Positions 25,698 to 34,253 of a DNA stretch of 64,000 bases are shown here, piece by piece; positions within the stretch are counted from its first letter, which is position 1; each line of letters opens with the position of its first letter. A program made the translations under genes and the position numbers. The notes beneath the pieces are model-generated. The model made no database searches, had not been told where the DNA came from, and saw only the letters and a program-made list of their open reading frames with translations. The DNA comes from Streptomyces californicus (GTDB lineage Bacteria > Actinomycetota > Actinomycetes > Streptomycetales > Streptomycetaceae): the NCBI RefSeq assembly GCF_000717645.1, contig NZ_JNZZ01000021.1:48244-112243 (forward strand), given 5' to 3'.

Positions 25698-26609
25698 GTG
25701 AGCGCCATGCCGTTTGCCCTGTTGCTGACCACCGCCGCTGCCACGGCCGTCGGCGCCGCCGCGCTGCACGCCGCTCACGGGCTGCGCAAGCAGGTCGCGG
25801 CGCTGCGTACGGAGCTGGCCGCCGGCCACGCTCTCGCCGCCGCCGTGCCGCACCAGACCCGTAGCACGGCCACCCCGGCCGAGGAGATACGCGCGGCCGT
25901 CGCCGAGGCGCTGGCCGACGAGCGCGAGCGGGAGCTGGCCGAGGCGCGCGCCTTCTGGGCCGCCCAGGAGGCCCGCGACGCCGCCGACGCCCCGTCCCTG
26001 CTGGGCGGTCTGTCCGGGCTCGGCGACGACGCCCCGTACTACCTGCCCCGGCAGGCCGACTTCGCCGGCCTGGAGTCGATGGACTTCGAGGCGGCCGAGG
26101 CCATGGAGGAGCTCGTGGAGCTGAGCGAGCGGACCCTCGCGGAGCACGAGATCGGCGAGCTCACCGACCTTCCGGAGCTGCCGGGCACGGCGGACGTCGC
26201 GGAGGTCACCGAGATCGCGGAGTTCCCCGAGGACTCCCCCGAGCTGGCCGCCGCGCGCCGCCGCCACCCCTCGCACCCGGACTTCGTCCCCGTGCAGACG
26301 CCGGTGGTCACCGACCACGAGCGCACCGTGAACCGGTTGGAGGAGCTGGCCGACACGGCGACGGAGCTGACCGACGTGCGGCCCGGCCCGCTGGGCACGC
26401 TCGACGTGTACGTCTTCGCCGACGGCACCACGCTCTGCATGACCCCCGGCCACCGCGAGACCGCCGAGCGGCTCGCGGAGGCGCTGCGGGCGGGCCGGCA
26501 GCCGGTGCTGCTGGGCGGTTCGGGCGTCTCGGGCGCCTACGCGCTGACCTTCTCCTGCGGCGAGGACAACGTGTACATCCTCGCGGACCGCGTCATCGCC
26601 TCGTTCTGA
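25698..26609 (+). CDS. Conserved hypothetical protein with N-terminal membrane segment and coiled coil
   Basis: 303 residues. One hydrophobic N-terminal helix ([20 protein letters not shown]) leads into charged helices ([32 protein letters not shown]). An acidic middle and a compact C-terminal domain follow from about 210 ([44 protein letters not shown]...[11 protein letters not shown]). I do not recognise the family. The GTG at 25698 is selected because GGGAG ends 7 bases before it; the ATG at 25692 is one base from that ribosome site and cannot use it. Codon usage is normal for the genome. Confidence 0.72.
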   Translation: MSAMPFALLLTTAAATAVGAAALHAAHGLRKQVAALRTELAAGHALAAAVPHQTRSTATPAEEIRAAVAEALADERERELAEARAFWAAQEARDAADAPSLLGGLSGLGDDAPYYLPRQADFAGLESMDFEAAEAMEELVELSERTLAEHEIGELTDLPELPGTADVAEVTEIAEFPEDSPELAAARRRHPSHPDFVPVQTPVVTDHERTVNRLEELADTATELTDVRPGPLGTLDVYVFADGTTLCMTPGHRETAERLAEALRAGRQPVLLGGSGVSGAYALTFSCGEDNVYILADRVIASF

Positions 26610-26726
26610 CCGCAGGGCGCGGGCCGCAACCCGGAACCCGCGCCGCCCCGCACCGGCCGCTCGCGGCGAAGCCCGGAACCCGCGCCGCCCCGTACCCCTC
26701 CCACCGCTCGCGCGCGGGACCGCCGC

Positions 26727-27044
26727 TCACGCGAACGTCCGCGCCGCCGCTTCCCCGACATACCGCACGGCCTCGTCCAGCTCCTGGGACGAGGCCGTTT
26801 CCAGTGCCACGGCCAGGTCCCTCCCGGCGACGGCCACCTGGTCGCCCACCGCGAACATCCCGGCGTCCGGCAGCTCGCGCGGCTCGGCCTCCGGGTTCTC
26901 CAGCCGCTGGGCCCGTACGGCGAGCTCCCGCGCGGCGGCCAGCGCCTCGGCGGCCGCACCGCGCTGGAGGCGGCTCTGCGGGGCCGAGCGGAGCCGGTCG
27001 GCGAATCGGTCCACGGCCTGGATCAGGGGCGTCGTATCGAGCAC
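26727..27044 (-). CDS. Small conserved hypothetical protein, helical
   Basis: 105 residues, GTG start. Composed of amphipathic helices (LIQAVDRFADRLRS, AAEALAAARELAVRAQRLEN, DLAVALETASSQELDEAVRYVGEAAART) with no membrane segment or known motif. Third-position GC is high throughout, supporting real coding. It stands alone between two plus/minus boundaries. Function unknown. Confidence 0.65.
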   Translation of the reverse strand: MLDTTPLIQAVDRFADRLRSAPQSRLQRGAAAEALAAARELAVRAQRLENPEAEPRELPDAGMFAVGDQVAVAGRDLAVALETASSQELDEAVRYVGEAAARTFA

Positions 27045-27134
27045 GCGCCGACCCTACGCGCCCCTCCCGCACGGCCGCCAGCGGCCCCGGCCGCCCCACC
27101 CGCCCGTGCCCCGTACCCACGACGCCCCGGAACG

Positions 27135-27173
27135 CGGAACGGCCCGCAGGCGCGATGCCTGCGGGCCGTTCCG
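27135..27173 (-). terminator. Terminator hairpin of the Bax inhibitor-like gene
   Basis: A perfect 17-bp inverted repeat (27135-27151 and 27157-27173) with a 5-base loop begins about 54 bases after the stop codon on the minus strand. Confidence 0.8.
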
Positions 27174-27226
27174 GTACTACGGGGTCCTGCGGGACGATGC
27201 GGAACCTGCCCGCACCGAGGAGCCGG

Positions 27227-28105
27227 TCAGTCGTCGCCGCTGAGGATGGAGAGCAGACGCAGCATCTCCAGGTAGATCCACACCAGCGTCAGGGTCAGAC
27301 CGAAGGCGGCCAGCCAGGACTCCTCGCGGGGCGCGCCGTACGCGACGCCGTCCTCGACCTGCTTGAAGTCCAGCGCCAGGAAGCAGGCGCCGAGGATGAT
27401 GCCGATGACGCCGAAGAGGATGCCGAGACCACCGCTGCGGAAGCCCAGGCCCTCGCCGCCCGCGAAGACGGAGAAGAGCAGGTTGGCGACCATCAGGAGC
27501 ATGAAGCCGACGGCGGCGGCCATCACGAAACCGTAGAACCGGCGGGTGACGCGGATCCACCGCATCTTGTAGGCGAAAAGCACGCCGGCGAAGACGCACA
27601 TCGTGCCCAGGACCGCCTGCATGACGACGCCGGGGTTGATGTACGTGCTGACCGTGCTGGAGATCACTCCGAGGAACACGCCCTCGAAGGCCGCGTACGC
27701 GAGGATCAGCGCGGGCACAGGCTTGCGCTTGAACGCCTGGATCATCGACAGCACGAAGGCGATGAGCGCCGCGCCGATGGCGATGCCGTAGGACTTGCCG
27801 AGGTTCGCCTGGTCGACCGGGAGGACGATCCAGGACAGCACCGCGGTGAGCACCACGGTGCCCAGCGTCATGCCGGTGCGCGTCACCACGTCGTCGATGG
27901 TCATCACGTCCGGCCGCGCGGGCGCGGGGGCCCCGTGGACGTCCGTCTGCGCGTACGGGTTGGTCGCGTACGGGTTGGCGGCGGTGCCCTGCGCGTACGG
28001 GTTGCCCGTCGCGGGGGCCCCGGCCTGCGGCGCCGCGTTGAAGCCCGCGTGGCCGTTGTCGCGGCTGAAGCCCCGTCGCGAGAAGACCGGGTTGCTGCTC
28101 CTCAT
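27227..28105 (-). CDS. Bax inhibitor-1/YccA family membrane protein
   Basis: 292 residues. The first 65 are a soluble Pro/Ala/Asn-rich tail with NPYA repeats. Seven hydrophobic segments follow from about 75, ending SWLAAFGLTLTLVWIYLEMLRLLSIL, which matches the C-terminal signature of bacterial Bax inhibitor-1-like proteins. The DxxE/Asp features around LGACFLALDFKQVEDG fit the pH-sensing pair of this family. GGAGGAG precedes the ATG. A GGCCAC-N5-GTGGCC dyad (28119-28135) lies just upstream of the ribosome site. Physiological role in Streptomyces unknown. Confidence 0.88.
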   Translation of the reverse strand: MRSSNPVFSRRGFSRDNGHAGFNAAPQAGAPATGNPYAQGTAANPYATNPYAQTDVHGAPAPARPDVMTIDDVVTRTGMTLGTVVLTAVLSWIVLPVDQANLGKSYGIAIGAALIAFVLSMIQAFKRKPVPALILAYAAFEGVFLGVISSTVSTYINPGVVMQAVLGTMCVFAGVLFAYKMRWIRVTRRFYGFVMAAAVGFMLLMVANLLFSVFAGGEGLGFRSGGLGILFGVIGIILGACFLALDFKQVEDGVAYGAPREESWLAAFGLTLTLVWIYLEMLRLLSILSGDD

Positions 28106-28279
28106 TTCACTCCTCCATGGCCACACTGCGTGGCCTTGCCACAAGAGTAATGGGTAGGCAAAAGAATCACCCTAGTGCCAGGGGAGGATCTTTGCGGCCG
28201 CGCGCGACGACTCCCCGCCGCCGCGGAGGTCAGCGGTGACGTTGCGGGCCGACCGGGTCACGCTCCGTGGGGAATTGAG

Positions 28280-28362
28280 TGCCCGGAGCCGGACTCGAAC
28301 CGGCACGCCCCCGAGGGGCAGCGAGGTTTAAGCTCGCCGTGTCTGCGTTCCACCATCCGGGC
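28280..28362 (-). tRNA. bldA: tRNA-Leu, anticodon UAA (bldA)
   Basis: On the minus strand the acceptor GCCCGGA pairs with TCCGGGC, with discriminator A at 28280. The T-loop region is GGTTCGAGTCC. The anticodon stem GCGAG/CTCGC encloses CTTAAAC, giving anticodon TAA, which reads UUA. A long variable arm (GCCCCTCGGGGGC) marks a class II leucine tRNA. Total 83 nt; CCA is not encoded. In Streptomyces this is bldA, the single tRNA translating the rare UUA codon, required for aerial growth and many antibiotics. A hrdB-like promoter lies 83 bases upstream of the mature 5' end. Confidence 0.95.
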
Positions 28363-28444
28363 GTGCCACGCGGCTCCGCGTACGGCTCCCGACCCTATCG
28401 GGGGCCGTCCCTCGATCAGCGGAACACTGGCGCGATGTTGTCTT

Positions 28445-28473
28445 ATTTTATTGACCGCTTGAGGGACCGTCAG
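28445..28473 (-). promoter_or_regulatory. bldA promoter
   Basis: On the minus strand: -35 CTGACG (28468-28473), 17-base spacer, -10 TAAAAT (28445-28450). The -10 stands out as an AT-rich island in very GC-rich DNA. The predicted start near 28438 gives a precursor leader of about 75 nt. The rest of 28363-28987 shows nothing else I can support. Confidence 0.65.
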
Positions 28474-28987
28474 CACATCCGGCTGGGCTGACCACACGGC
28501 CGTTACCGATCATGGGCGGCCCGCGAGCGGCGCGGGATTGACGGAAAGTCGCCGCACTCGTACGGCCCAACACGCCAGGTCCGCGCCAGGGCCCGCCACG
28601 GCTTCCGCCACCCTCGGGCCGGACGGCGTCCGTTCTCCGGCGGCGGCGCCGTCCGCCAGCCGCCCCGGCTCCTCTCCACCCGCGCCTCCGGGCTCTCACC
28701 CTCGGTGATCACGGCCACCTGCCGCGGCGGGCGTCGGAACGGTGCGTGGGGCCCGGATCCGGGGGCAGGACCTCGGGGTCGATGTCATACCCGAGGAGGA
28801 CGAACGGACGGTCGTGGTGCGACTCAAGAGGGCCCCGGGAACGGGCATCGGGAGGGACGCCCCGGCGGGATCGAGCCGTAAGGATGGAGTAAGTCCCCCA
28901 GGCATGGCGTCGCAGCCCCGCCTCCGTACGGCCCGGGCGTCCGCGTCGCGGTCCGGGCATCCGCATCACCGAACCAGGAGCGTCCCA

Positions 28988-29758
28988 GTGACCACCACCC
29001 CCACCGTTCACCGCGCCACCACGGTGGCCGCCCGCGCCACGGAGCTGTCGAAGGTCTACGGCGAGGGCGAGACTCAGGTCGTCGCCCTGAACCGGGTGAC
29101 CGTGGACTTCCCCCAGGGCGAGTTCACCGCGATCATGGGCCCCTCCGGTTCCGGCAAGTCGACGCTGATGCACTGCGTCGCCGGGCTCGACAGCTTCAGC
29201 AGCGGTTCGGTGCGCATCGGTGAGACCGAGCTGTCCACGCTCAAGGACAAGCAGCTCACCCAGTTGCGCCGGGACAAGATCGGCTTCATCTTCCAGGCGT
29301 TCAACCTGCTGCCCACGCTCACCGCGCTGGAGAACATCACCCTGCCGATGGACATCGCCGGCCGGAAGCCGGACGCCGCGTGGCTCCAGAAGGTGATCGA
29401 CATGGTGGGGCTCTCGGAGCGCCTCAAGCACCGTCCCACCGAGCTCTCCGGCGGTCAGCAGCAGCGCGTCGCCGTGGCCCGCGCCCTGGCCTCGCAGCCC
29501 GAGATCATCTTCGGTGACGAGCCGACCGGGAACCTGGACTCCCGCTCCGGCGCCGAGGTCCTCGGCTTCCTGCGCAACTCGGTGCGCGAGCTGGGCCAGA
29601 CCGTGGTGATGGTGACCCACGACCCGGTGGCCGCCTCCTACGCGGACCGGGTCATCTTCCTCGCGGACGGCGCGGTCGTCGACCAGATGATCCAGCCGAC
29701 CGCCGAGGGCGTCCTCGACCGGATGAAGGCGTTCGACGCGAAGGGCCGCACGAGCTGA
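28988..29758 (+). CDS. ABC transporter ATP-binding protein, LolD/MacB type
   Basis: 256 residues, GTG start with AGGAG 8 bases upstream. It has Walker A GPSGSGKST, the Q-loop FIFQAFNLLPTLTALENI, signature LSGGQQQRVAVARALA, Walker B IIFGDEP followed by TGNLDS, and H-loop TVVMVTHDP. The FNLLPTLTALENI..PTGNLDS pattern is that of the MacB/LolD/FtsE branch, which drives mechanotransmission rather than ordinary transport. The permease is the next gene, 119 bases downstream. Together they probably export a lipid, lipopeptide or antibiotic, or act on the envelope. Confidence 0.92.
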   Translation: MTTTPTVHRATTVAARATELSKVYGEGETQVVALNRVTVDFPQGEFTAIMGPSGSGKSTLMHCVAGLDSFSSGSVRIGETELSTLKDKQLTQLRRDKIGFIFQAFNLLPTLTALENITLPMDIAGRKPDAAWLQKVIDMVGLSERLKHRPTELSGGQQQRVAVARALASQPEIIFGDEPTGNLDSRSGAEVLGFLRNSVRELGQTVVMVTHDPVAASYADRVIFLADGAVVDQMIQPTAEGVLDRMKAFDAKGRTS

Positions 29759-29877
29759 CGCCCCGGCCGGCCCGCACCGGCCGGCCGCAGCACAGCCGCG
29801 GCGTACGGCCTCCGTACCCGCGTGCGCCCCTGCCCGCCCTCTTCCGCACCTTCCGGAACCCATCCCAGGACACAGAC

Positions 29878-32409
29878 ATGTTCCGTACCGCCCTGCGCAA
29901 TGTGCTCGCGCACAAGGCCAGGCTGCTGATGACCGTGCTCGCCGTCATGCTCGGCGTAGCGTTCGTCTCCGGCACCCTGGTCTTCACCGACACCCTCGGC
30001 AACGCCTTCCGCAACCAGTCCGCCAAGAGCTACGACAACGTCGCCGTCTCCATCGAGACGTACGCCGGCGACGACGAGAAGACCCCCGGCATCGACGACG
30101 CCACCCTGGAGAAGATCCGCGGCCTGGACGGCGTGGCCTCGGCCACCGGCCGGGTCAACGGCTTCGCCGGGGTCGCCGACCCGGACGGCAAGCTGATCGG
30201 CAACGGCTGGTCCAACACCGGCGCCAACTTCGCGCCCGGCAAGGACGGCAAGGACTCCCAGTACGTCTTCACCGACGGCTCGGGTCCGACGAAGAACGGC
30301 ACGGTCGCCCTCGACAAGGACACCGCGAGCAAGGGCAAGTACCGCGTCGGCGACCCGGTGCGGGTCGCCACCAACGGCCCGGTGAAGGAGTACACCCTCG
30401 CGGGGATCTTCACCACCGAGGACGGCGCGGTCAACGCGGGCGGCAGCCTCGTGCTGTTCGACACCGCGACCGCCCAGAAGCTCTACCTGAAGCCCGGCGT
30501 CTTCCAGAACGCCACGGTCTCCGCCGAGCCCGGCGTCTCCGACCGGAAGCTGCTGGACGAGGTCGAGCCGCTGCTGCCGAAGGACGCCACCGCGCAGACC
30601 GGCAAGGCGCTGGCCGACAAGCAGGCGAAGGACATCGAGTCCGGCCTGACCAGCCTCAACACCATGCTGCTGGCCTTCGCGGGCATCGCCCTGTTCGTCG
30701 GCGTCTTCCTCATCGCCAACACCTTCACCATGCTGATCGCCCAGCGGACCCGTGAGCTGGCCCTGATGCGGGCCATCGGCGCGACCCGCCGCCAGGTGAA
30801 GCGCTCGGTGCTGCTGGAGGCCGCTGTCGTCGGCATCCTCGCCTCGGTGATCGGCTTCCTGCTGGGCCTCGGCCTCGCCACCGGTCTGCGCTCCGCGATG
30901 GGCGTCATGGGCGGCAAGATCCCCGCCGGACCGCTGATCGTCTCCCCGACCGCCGTCGGCTCGGCCTTCGCGGTCGGCATCCTGATCACCGTGCTGGCCG
31001 CCTGGCTGCCCGCCCGCCGGGCCGCGAAGATCGCCCCGGTCGCCGCGATGAGCAGCGTCCACGCCACCGCCTCCGTGAAGTCCCTCGTCGTACGGAACTC
31101 GATCGGCGGCGTCATCACCCTCCTCGGCTCCGCCGGCATCGTCGGCGGTGCGGCGACCGGCGGCACCTCCGGCCGCCAGCTGGTCGCGGCGGGCGCGTTC
31201 TTCGCCCTGATCGGCGTCATCATCCTGATCCCGCTGCTCTCCCGCCCGGTGATCGCCCTGGTCAGGCCGCTGCTGAAGAAGGTCTTCGGCGTCTCCGGGA
31301 AGCTGGCGTCGCAGAACGCCGTCCGCAACCCGCGGCGCACCGGAGCCACCGCCTCCGCCCTGGCCATCGGGCTCACCCTGGTCACCGGCATCTCGGTGCT
31401 CGGCGTCACGCTCGGCCAGGCCATCGACAAGATGACCACGGACAACATCAAGGCCGACTACATGGTCTCGATGGCCAGCGGCGACTCGCTCGACGAGTCC
31501 GCGCTCACGGCCCTGTCGAAGGCGGACGGCGTCGCGGCGCTCTCCCCGCAGCAGGCGGCGTGGTTCGAGGTCGACGGCGACTACTTCTCGGCCTCCGGCG
31601 TCACCCCGGGCGATGTGGAGCAGGTCTTCTCGCTGACCACCGAGTCCGGTTCGCTGGCCTCGCTCAAGGACGGCCAGGTCGCGGTCGGCTCCAAGACCGC
31701 GGAGAAGCACGGCTGGAAGACCGGCGACACCCTTCCGGTGAAGTTCGACGACGACAAGAAGGGCGAGCTGAAGGTCGGCGCGACCTACAAGGAGAACGAG
31801 TTCCTCTCCCCCTTCGTGATCCCGAAGGAGATGGCGGACGCCCACACCTCCTCCACCCGGTCCGAGATCCGCGAGATCTGGATCAAGGCGGACGGCGGCG
31901 CGAGCAAGGCCAACGAGCAGTCCATCGTGAACGCCCTCGGCGACAACCCCGCGATGAGCGTCATGGACCGGCAGGACATCCGTGACATGTTCGGCGGCTT
32001 CATCAACACCGCCCTGAACATCATGTACGGGCTGCTCGCCATGGCCCTGCTGATCGCGGTCCTCGGGGTCGTCAACACCCTGGCCATGTCGGTGTTCGAG
32101 CGCCAGCAGGAGATCGGGATGCTCCGCGCGATCGGTCTCGACCGCGGCCGGGTCAAGCGGATGATCCGCCTGGAGGCCGTCGTGATCTCGGTCTTCGGCG
32201 CGGTGATCGGCGTCGGTCTCGGGGTCTTCCTCGGCTGGGCGATCGGCCGGACCCTGTCCGCCGACATCCCCGGCTACGCCCTGGTCATCCCGTGGGACCG
32301 GCTCGGCATCTTCCTGCTGCTGGCCGCGCTGGTGGGCGTCCTCGCCTCGCTGTGGCCCGCCCGCAGCGCCGCGAAGCTCAACATGCTGACGGCGATCAAG
32401 ACGGAGTAG
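29878..32409 (+). CDS. FtsX/MacB-like ABC permease, fused double unit
   Basis: 843 residues. It starts with a membrane helix (LLMTVLAVMLGVAFVSGTLVF) and a large extracellular domain, then three helices (about 255-385) with the FtsX-type ELALMRAIGATRRQVKRSVLLEA. Next come two helices, a second AVRNPRRTGATASALAIGLTLV helix, another extracellular domain, and three C-terminal helices with a second copy, EIGMLRAIGLDRGRVKRMIRLEA. The repeated motif shows an internal duplication giving about ten membrane helices, typical of actinobacterial FtsX permeases. Works with the ATPase encoded just upstream. Substrate unknown. Confidence 0.92.
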   Translation: MFRTALRNVLAHKARLLMTVLAVMLGVAFVSGTLVFTDTLGNAFRNQSAKSYDNVAVSIETYAGDDEKTPGIDDATLEKIRGLDGVASATGRVNGFAGVADPDGKLIGNGWSNTGANFAPGKDGKDSQYVFTDGSGPTKNGTVALDKDTASKGKYRVGDPVRVATNGPVKEYTLAGIFTTEDGAVNAGGSLVLFDTATAQKLYLKPGVFQNATVSAEPGVSDRKLLDEVEPLLPKDATAQTGKALADKQAKDIESGLTSLNTMLLAFAGIALFVGVFLIANTFTMLIAQRTRELALMRAIGATRRQVKRSVLLEAAVVGILASVIGFLLGLGLATGLRSAMGVMGGKIPAGPLIVSPTAVGSAFAVGILITVLAAWLPARRAAKIAPVAAMSSVHATASVKSLVVRNSIGGVITLLGSAGIVGGAATGGTSGRQLVAAGAFFALIGVIILIPLLSRPVIALVRPLLKKVFGVSGKLASQNAVRNPRRTGATASALAIGLTLVTGISVLGVTLGQAIDKMTTDNIKADYMVSMASGDSLDESALTALSKADGVAALSPQQAAWFEVDGDYFSASGVTPGDVEQVFSLTTESGSLASLKDGQVAVGSKTAEKHGWKTGDTLPVKFDDDKKGELKVGATYKENEFLSPFVIPKEMADAHTSSTRSEIREIWIKADGGASKANEQSIVNALGDNPAMSVMDRQDIRDMFGGFINTALNIMYGLLAMALLIAVLGVVNTLAMSVFERQQEIGMLRAIGLDRGRVKRMIRLEAVVISVFGAVIGVGLGVFLGWAIGRTLSADIPGYALVIPWDRLGIFLLLAALVGVLASLWPARSAAKLNMLTAIKTE

Positions 32410-32444
32410 CCGGGGCCCGGCAGGGCCGGGACGTGGGGACGAGA

Positions 32445-32484
32445 AGGGGCCGGTGCACCGCGCGGAAGCGGTGCACCGGCCCCT
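32445..32484. terminator. Terminator between ABC permease and cfa-like genes
   Basis: A perfect 17-bp inverted repeat (32445-32461 and 32468-32484) with a 6-base loop lies 36 bases after the permease stop; the convergent gene ends at 32621. Confidence 0.8.
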
Positions 32485-32620
32485 CACCCGTTCCCGGACC
32501 CGGCACGGACGCGCACGGGCCCGCAGACGGTACGGACTCGTACGGGCCCGTGTGCCGCGTGTACGGGGGCGTGTACGGCGCGTACGGGCGTTCGGGCGCC
32601 GGAGTGCGCGGCCGTACGGG

Positions 32621-33922
32621 TCAGGCGTCCCCGGCGGACGCCGTCCAGCGGCGGGCCCGCAGCGGCATCCCGGAGCCGCCGTCGTCCGTCGGGCGTACCG
32701 CGAGGATCTGGTTGACGCCGATCTGGTTGTGCTCGAAGGAGAGCGCGGAGGCCGCCATGTACAGCCGCCAGACCCGGGCCCGCCCCGGCGAGGTGGCCCG
32801 TACCGCCCGCTCCCAGTGCTGCTCCAGGTTGGCCACCCAGCGGCGCAGGGTCAGTGCGTAGTGCTCACGCAGCGACTCGACGTCCCGCGCCTCGAAGCCG
32901 GCCTCCTCCAGGAGCGTCAGGGTGCGGCCGAGCGGGGCCAGTTCGCCGTCGGGGAAGACGTAGGCGTCGATGAACGCGTCGATGCGGTAGGCGTCCTCGT
33001 CCTTCTCGGGGCGGCGGGCGATCTGGTGGTTCAGGAGGCGGCCGCCGGGCTTCAGGAGGGCGTAGAGGTCGTCGGCGTACTCCCGGTAGCGGACGGAGCC
33101 GACGTGCTCGGCCATGCCGATCGAGGAGATGGCGTCGTACGGTCCGTCGTCGACGTCCCGGTAGTCCTGGACGCGGATCTCCACGCGGTCGGTGAGCCCC
33201 TCGTCGGCGACGCGCTTGCGGGCGAGGGCGGCCTGTTCCCGGGAGAGCGTGATGCCGGTGACCCGGGCGCCGTGGTGGCGGGCGGCGTGGATCGCCATTG
33301 AACCCCAGCCGCAGCCGACGTCCAGGAGCCGGTCGCCCTCCCGGAGGGCGAGCTTCCGGCAGACCAGGTCGAGCTTGTCGCGCTGGGCCTCCTCCAGGGT
33401 GCCGCCGTCCCGCCAGTAGGCGCAGGAGTAGACCAGGGAGGGGCCGAGGACGAGGGCGTAGAAGTCGTTGCCGACGTCGTAGTGGTGGCTGACGGCCTGT
33501 CTGTCGCGCCGTCTGGTGTGCAGCGGCCCGGAGCGGCGTCGCACCTCCTCGCCGGGCGGGGCGGGCGGCGGCCAGGGTCCCGCGATCCGGAGCAGGCCGC
33601 GGGCGAAGGCACGGGCCCGGGGGTCGCGCACCGGGTGGACGGAGTCCTCGGGGTCGCGGTCCCAGAGCAGTCCGGCCAGCCGGCCGAGCGCCTCGTACAG
33701 ATCGCCCTCGATGTCGATGTCCCCGGCCACCCAGGCGCGGGCCAGGCCCAGCTCGCCGGGCTTCCACAGCAGCCGGCGCAGGGCCCGGCGGCGCCGGATC
33801 ACCAGGACGGGGGCGCCGGGCGGACCCGACTCGCTGCCGTCCCAGGCCCGGATACGGACCGGCAGGGGTTGTGAGAGCGACTCTTCGGCGAGAGCGGTCA
33901 GCCGCGACGCGGCGTCTGCCAT
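32621..33922 (-). CDS. cfa: Cyclopropane-fatty-acyl-phospholipid synthase-like methyltransferase
   Basis: 433 residues. The N-terminal lipid-binding part (VLVIRRRRALRRLLWKPGELGLARAWVAGDIDIEGDLY) precedes a SAM-dependent CFA domain: HHYDVGNDFYALVLGPSLVY, motif I LDVGCGWGSMAIHAA, ITLSREQ, SIGMAEHVG and FPDGELAPLG. CFA synthases add a methylene bridge to unsaturated acyl chains of membrane phospholipids; related enzymes methylate or branch fatty acids. ATG 33922 has GGAGGTG upstream. The 331-base gap beyond it (33923-34253) holds the ndh terminator and no gene. Confidence 0.9.
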   Translation of the reverse strand: MADAASRLTALAEESLSQPLPVRIRAWDGSESGPPGAPVLVIRRRRALRRLLWKPGELGLARAWVAGDIDIEGDLYEALGRLAGLLWDRDPEDSVHPVRDPRARAFARGLLRIAGPWPPPAPPGEEVRRRSGPLHTRRRDRQAVSHHYDVGNDFYALVLGPSLVYSCAYWRDGGTLEEAQRDKLDLVCRKLALREGDRLLDVGCGWGSMAIHAARHHGARVTGITLSREQAALARKRVADEGLTDRVEIRVQDYRDVDDGPYDAISSIGMAEHVGSVRYREYADDLYALLKPGGRLLNHQIARRPEKDEDAYRIDAFIDAYVFPDGELAPLGRTLTLLEEAGFEARDVESLREHYALTLRRWVANLEQHWERAVRATSPGRARVWRLYMAASALSFEHNQIGVNQILAVRPTDDGGSGMPLRARRWTASAGDA

Positions 33923-34167
33923 GGCGCACACCTCCGTGGTGTTTCCCCGACAAGCACTACAGGCACAGGCGAACAGACATGCTCGTGGCCCCGCCGCGTC
34001 ACCCCGGTGCGCGGCGAGGTACACCTGCGTCAACTGTCTCCGCACCCTCCGTCATCCCGCTACCGGGCAACGAAACCGCAAAGCGTCCGCGCGCGCCGTC
34101 CATGGCGCCTCCACCCCGGCCCTGACGCCCCGTCGGCTGCCTCGCGCGCACCCTCTCCCCGGGTACG

Positions 34168-34211
34168 CCGAAGGGGCCGTCCGCACCACGGATGGCGGAC
34201 GGCCCCTTCGG
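34168..34211 (-). terminator. Terminator hairpin of ndh
   Basis: A perfect 17-bp inverted repeat (34168-34184, 34195-34211) with a 10-base loop lies 43 bases past the ndh stop on the minus strand. Confidence 0.8.
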
Positions 34212-34253
34212 GCGTCGTACGGAGCGCTCCTCGCGGAGCGGGTCACCGGAGGG

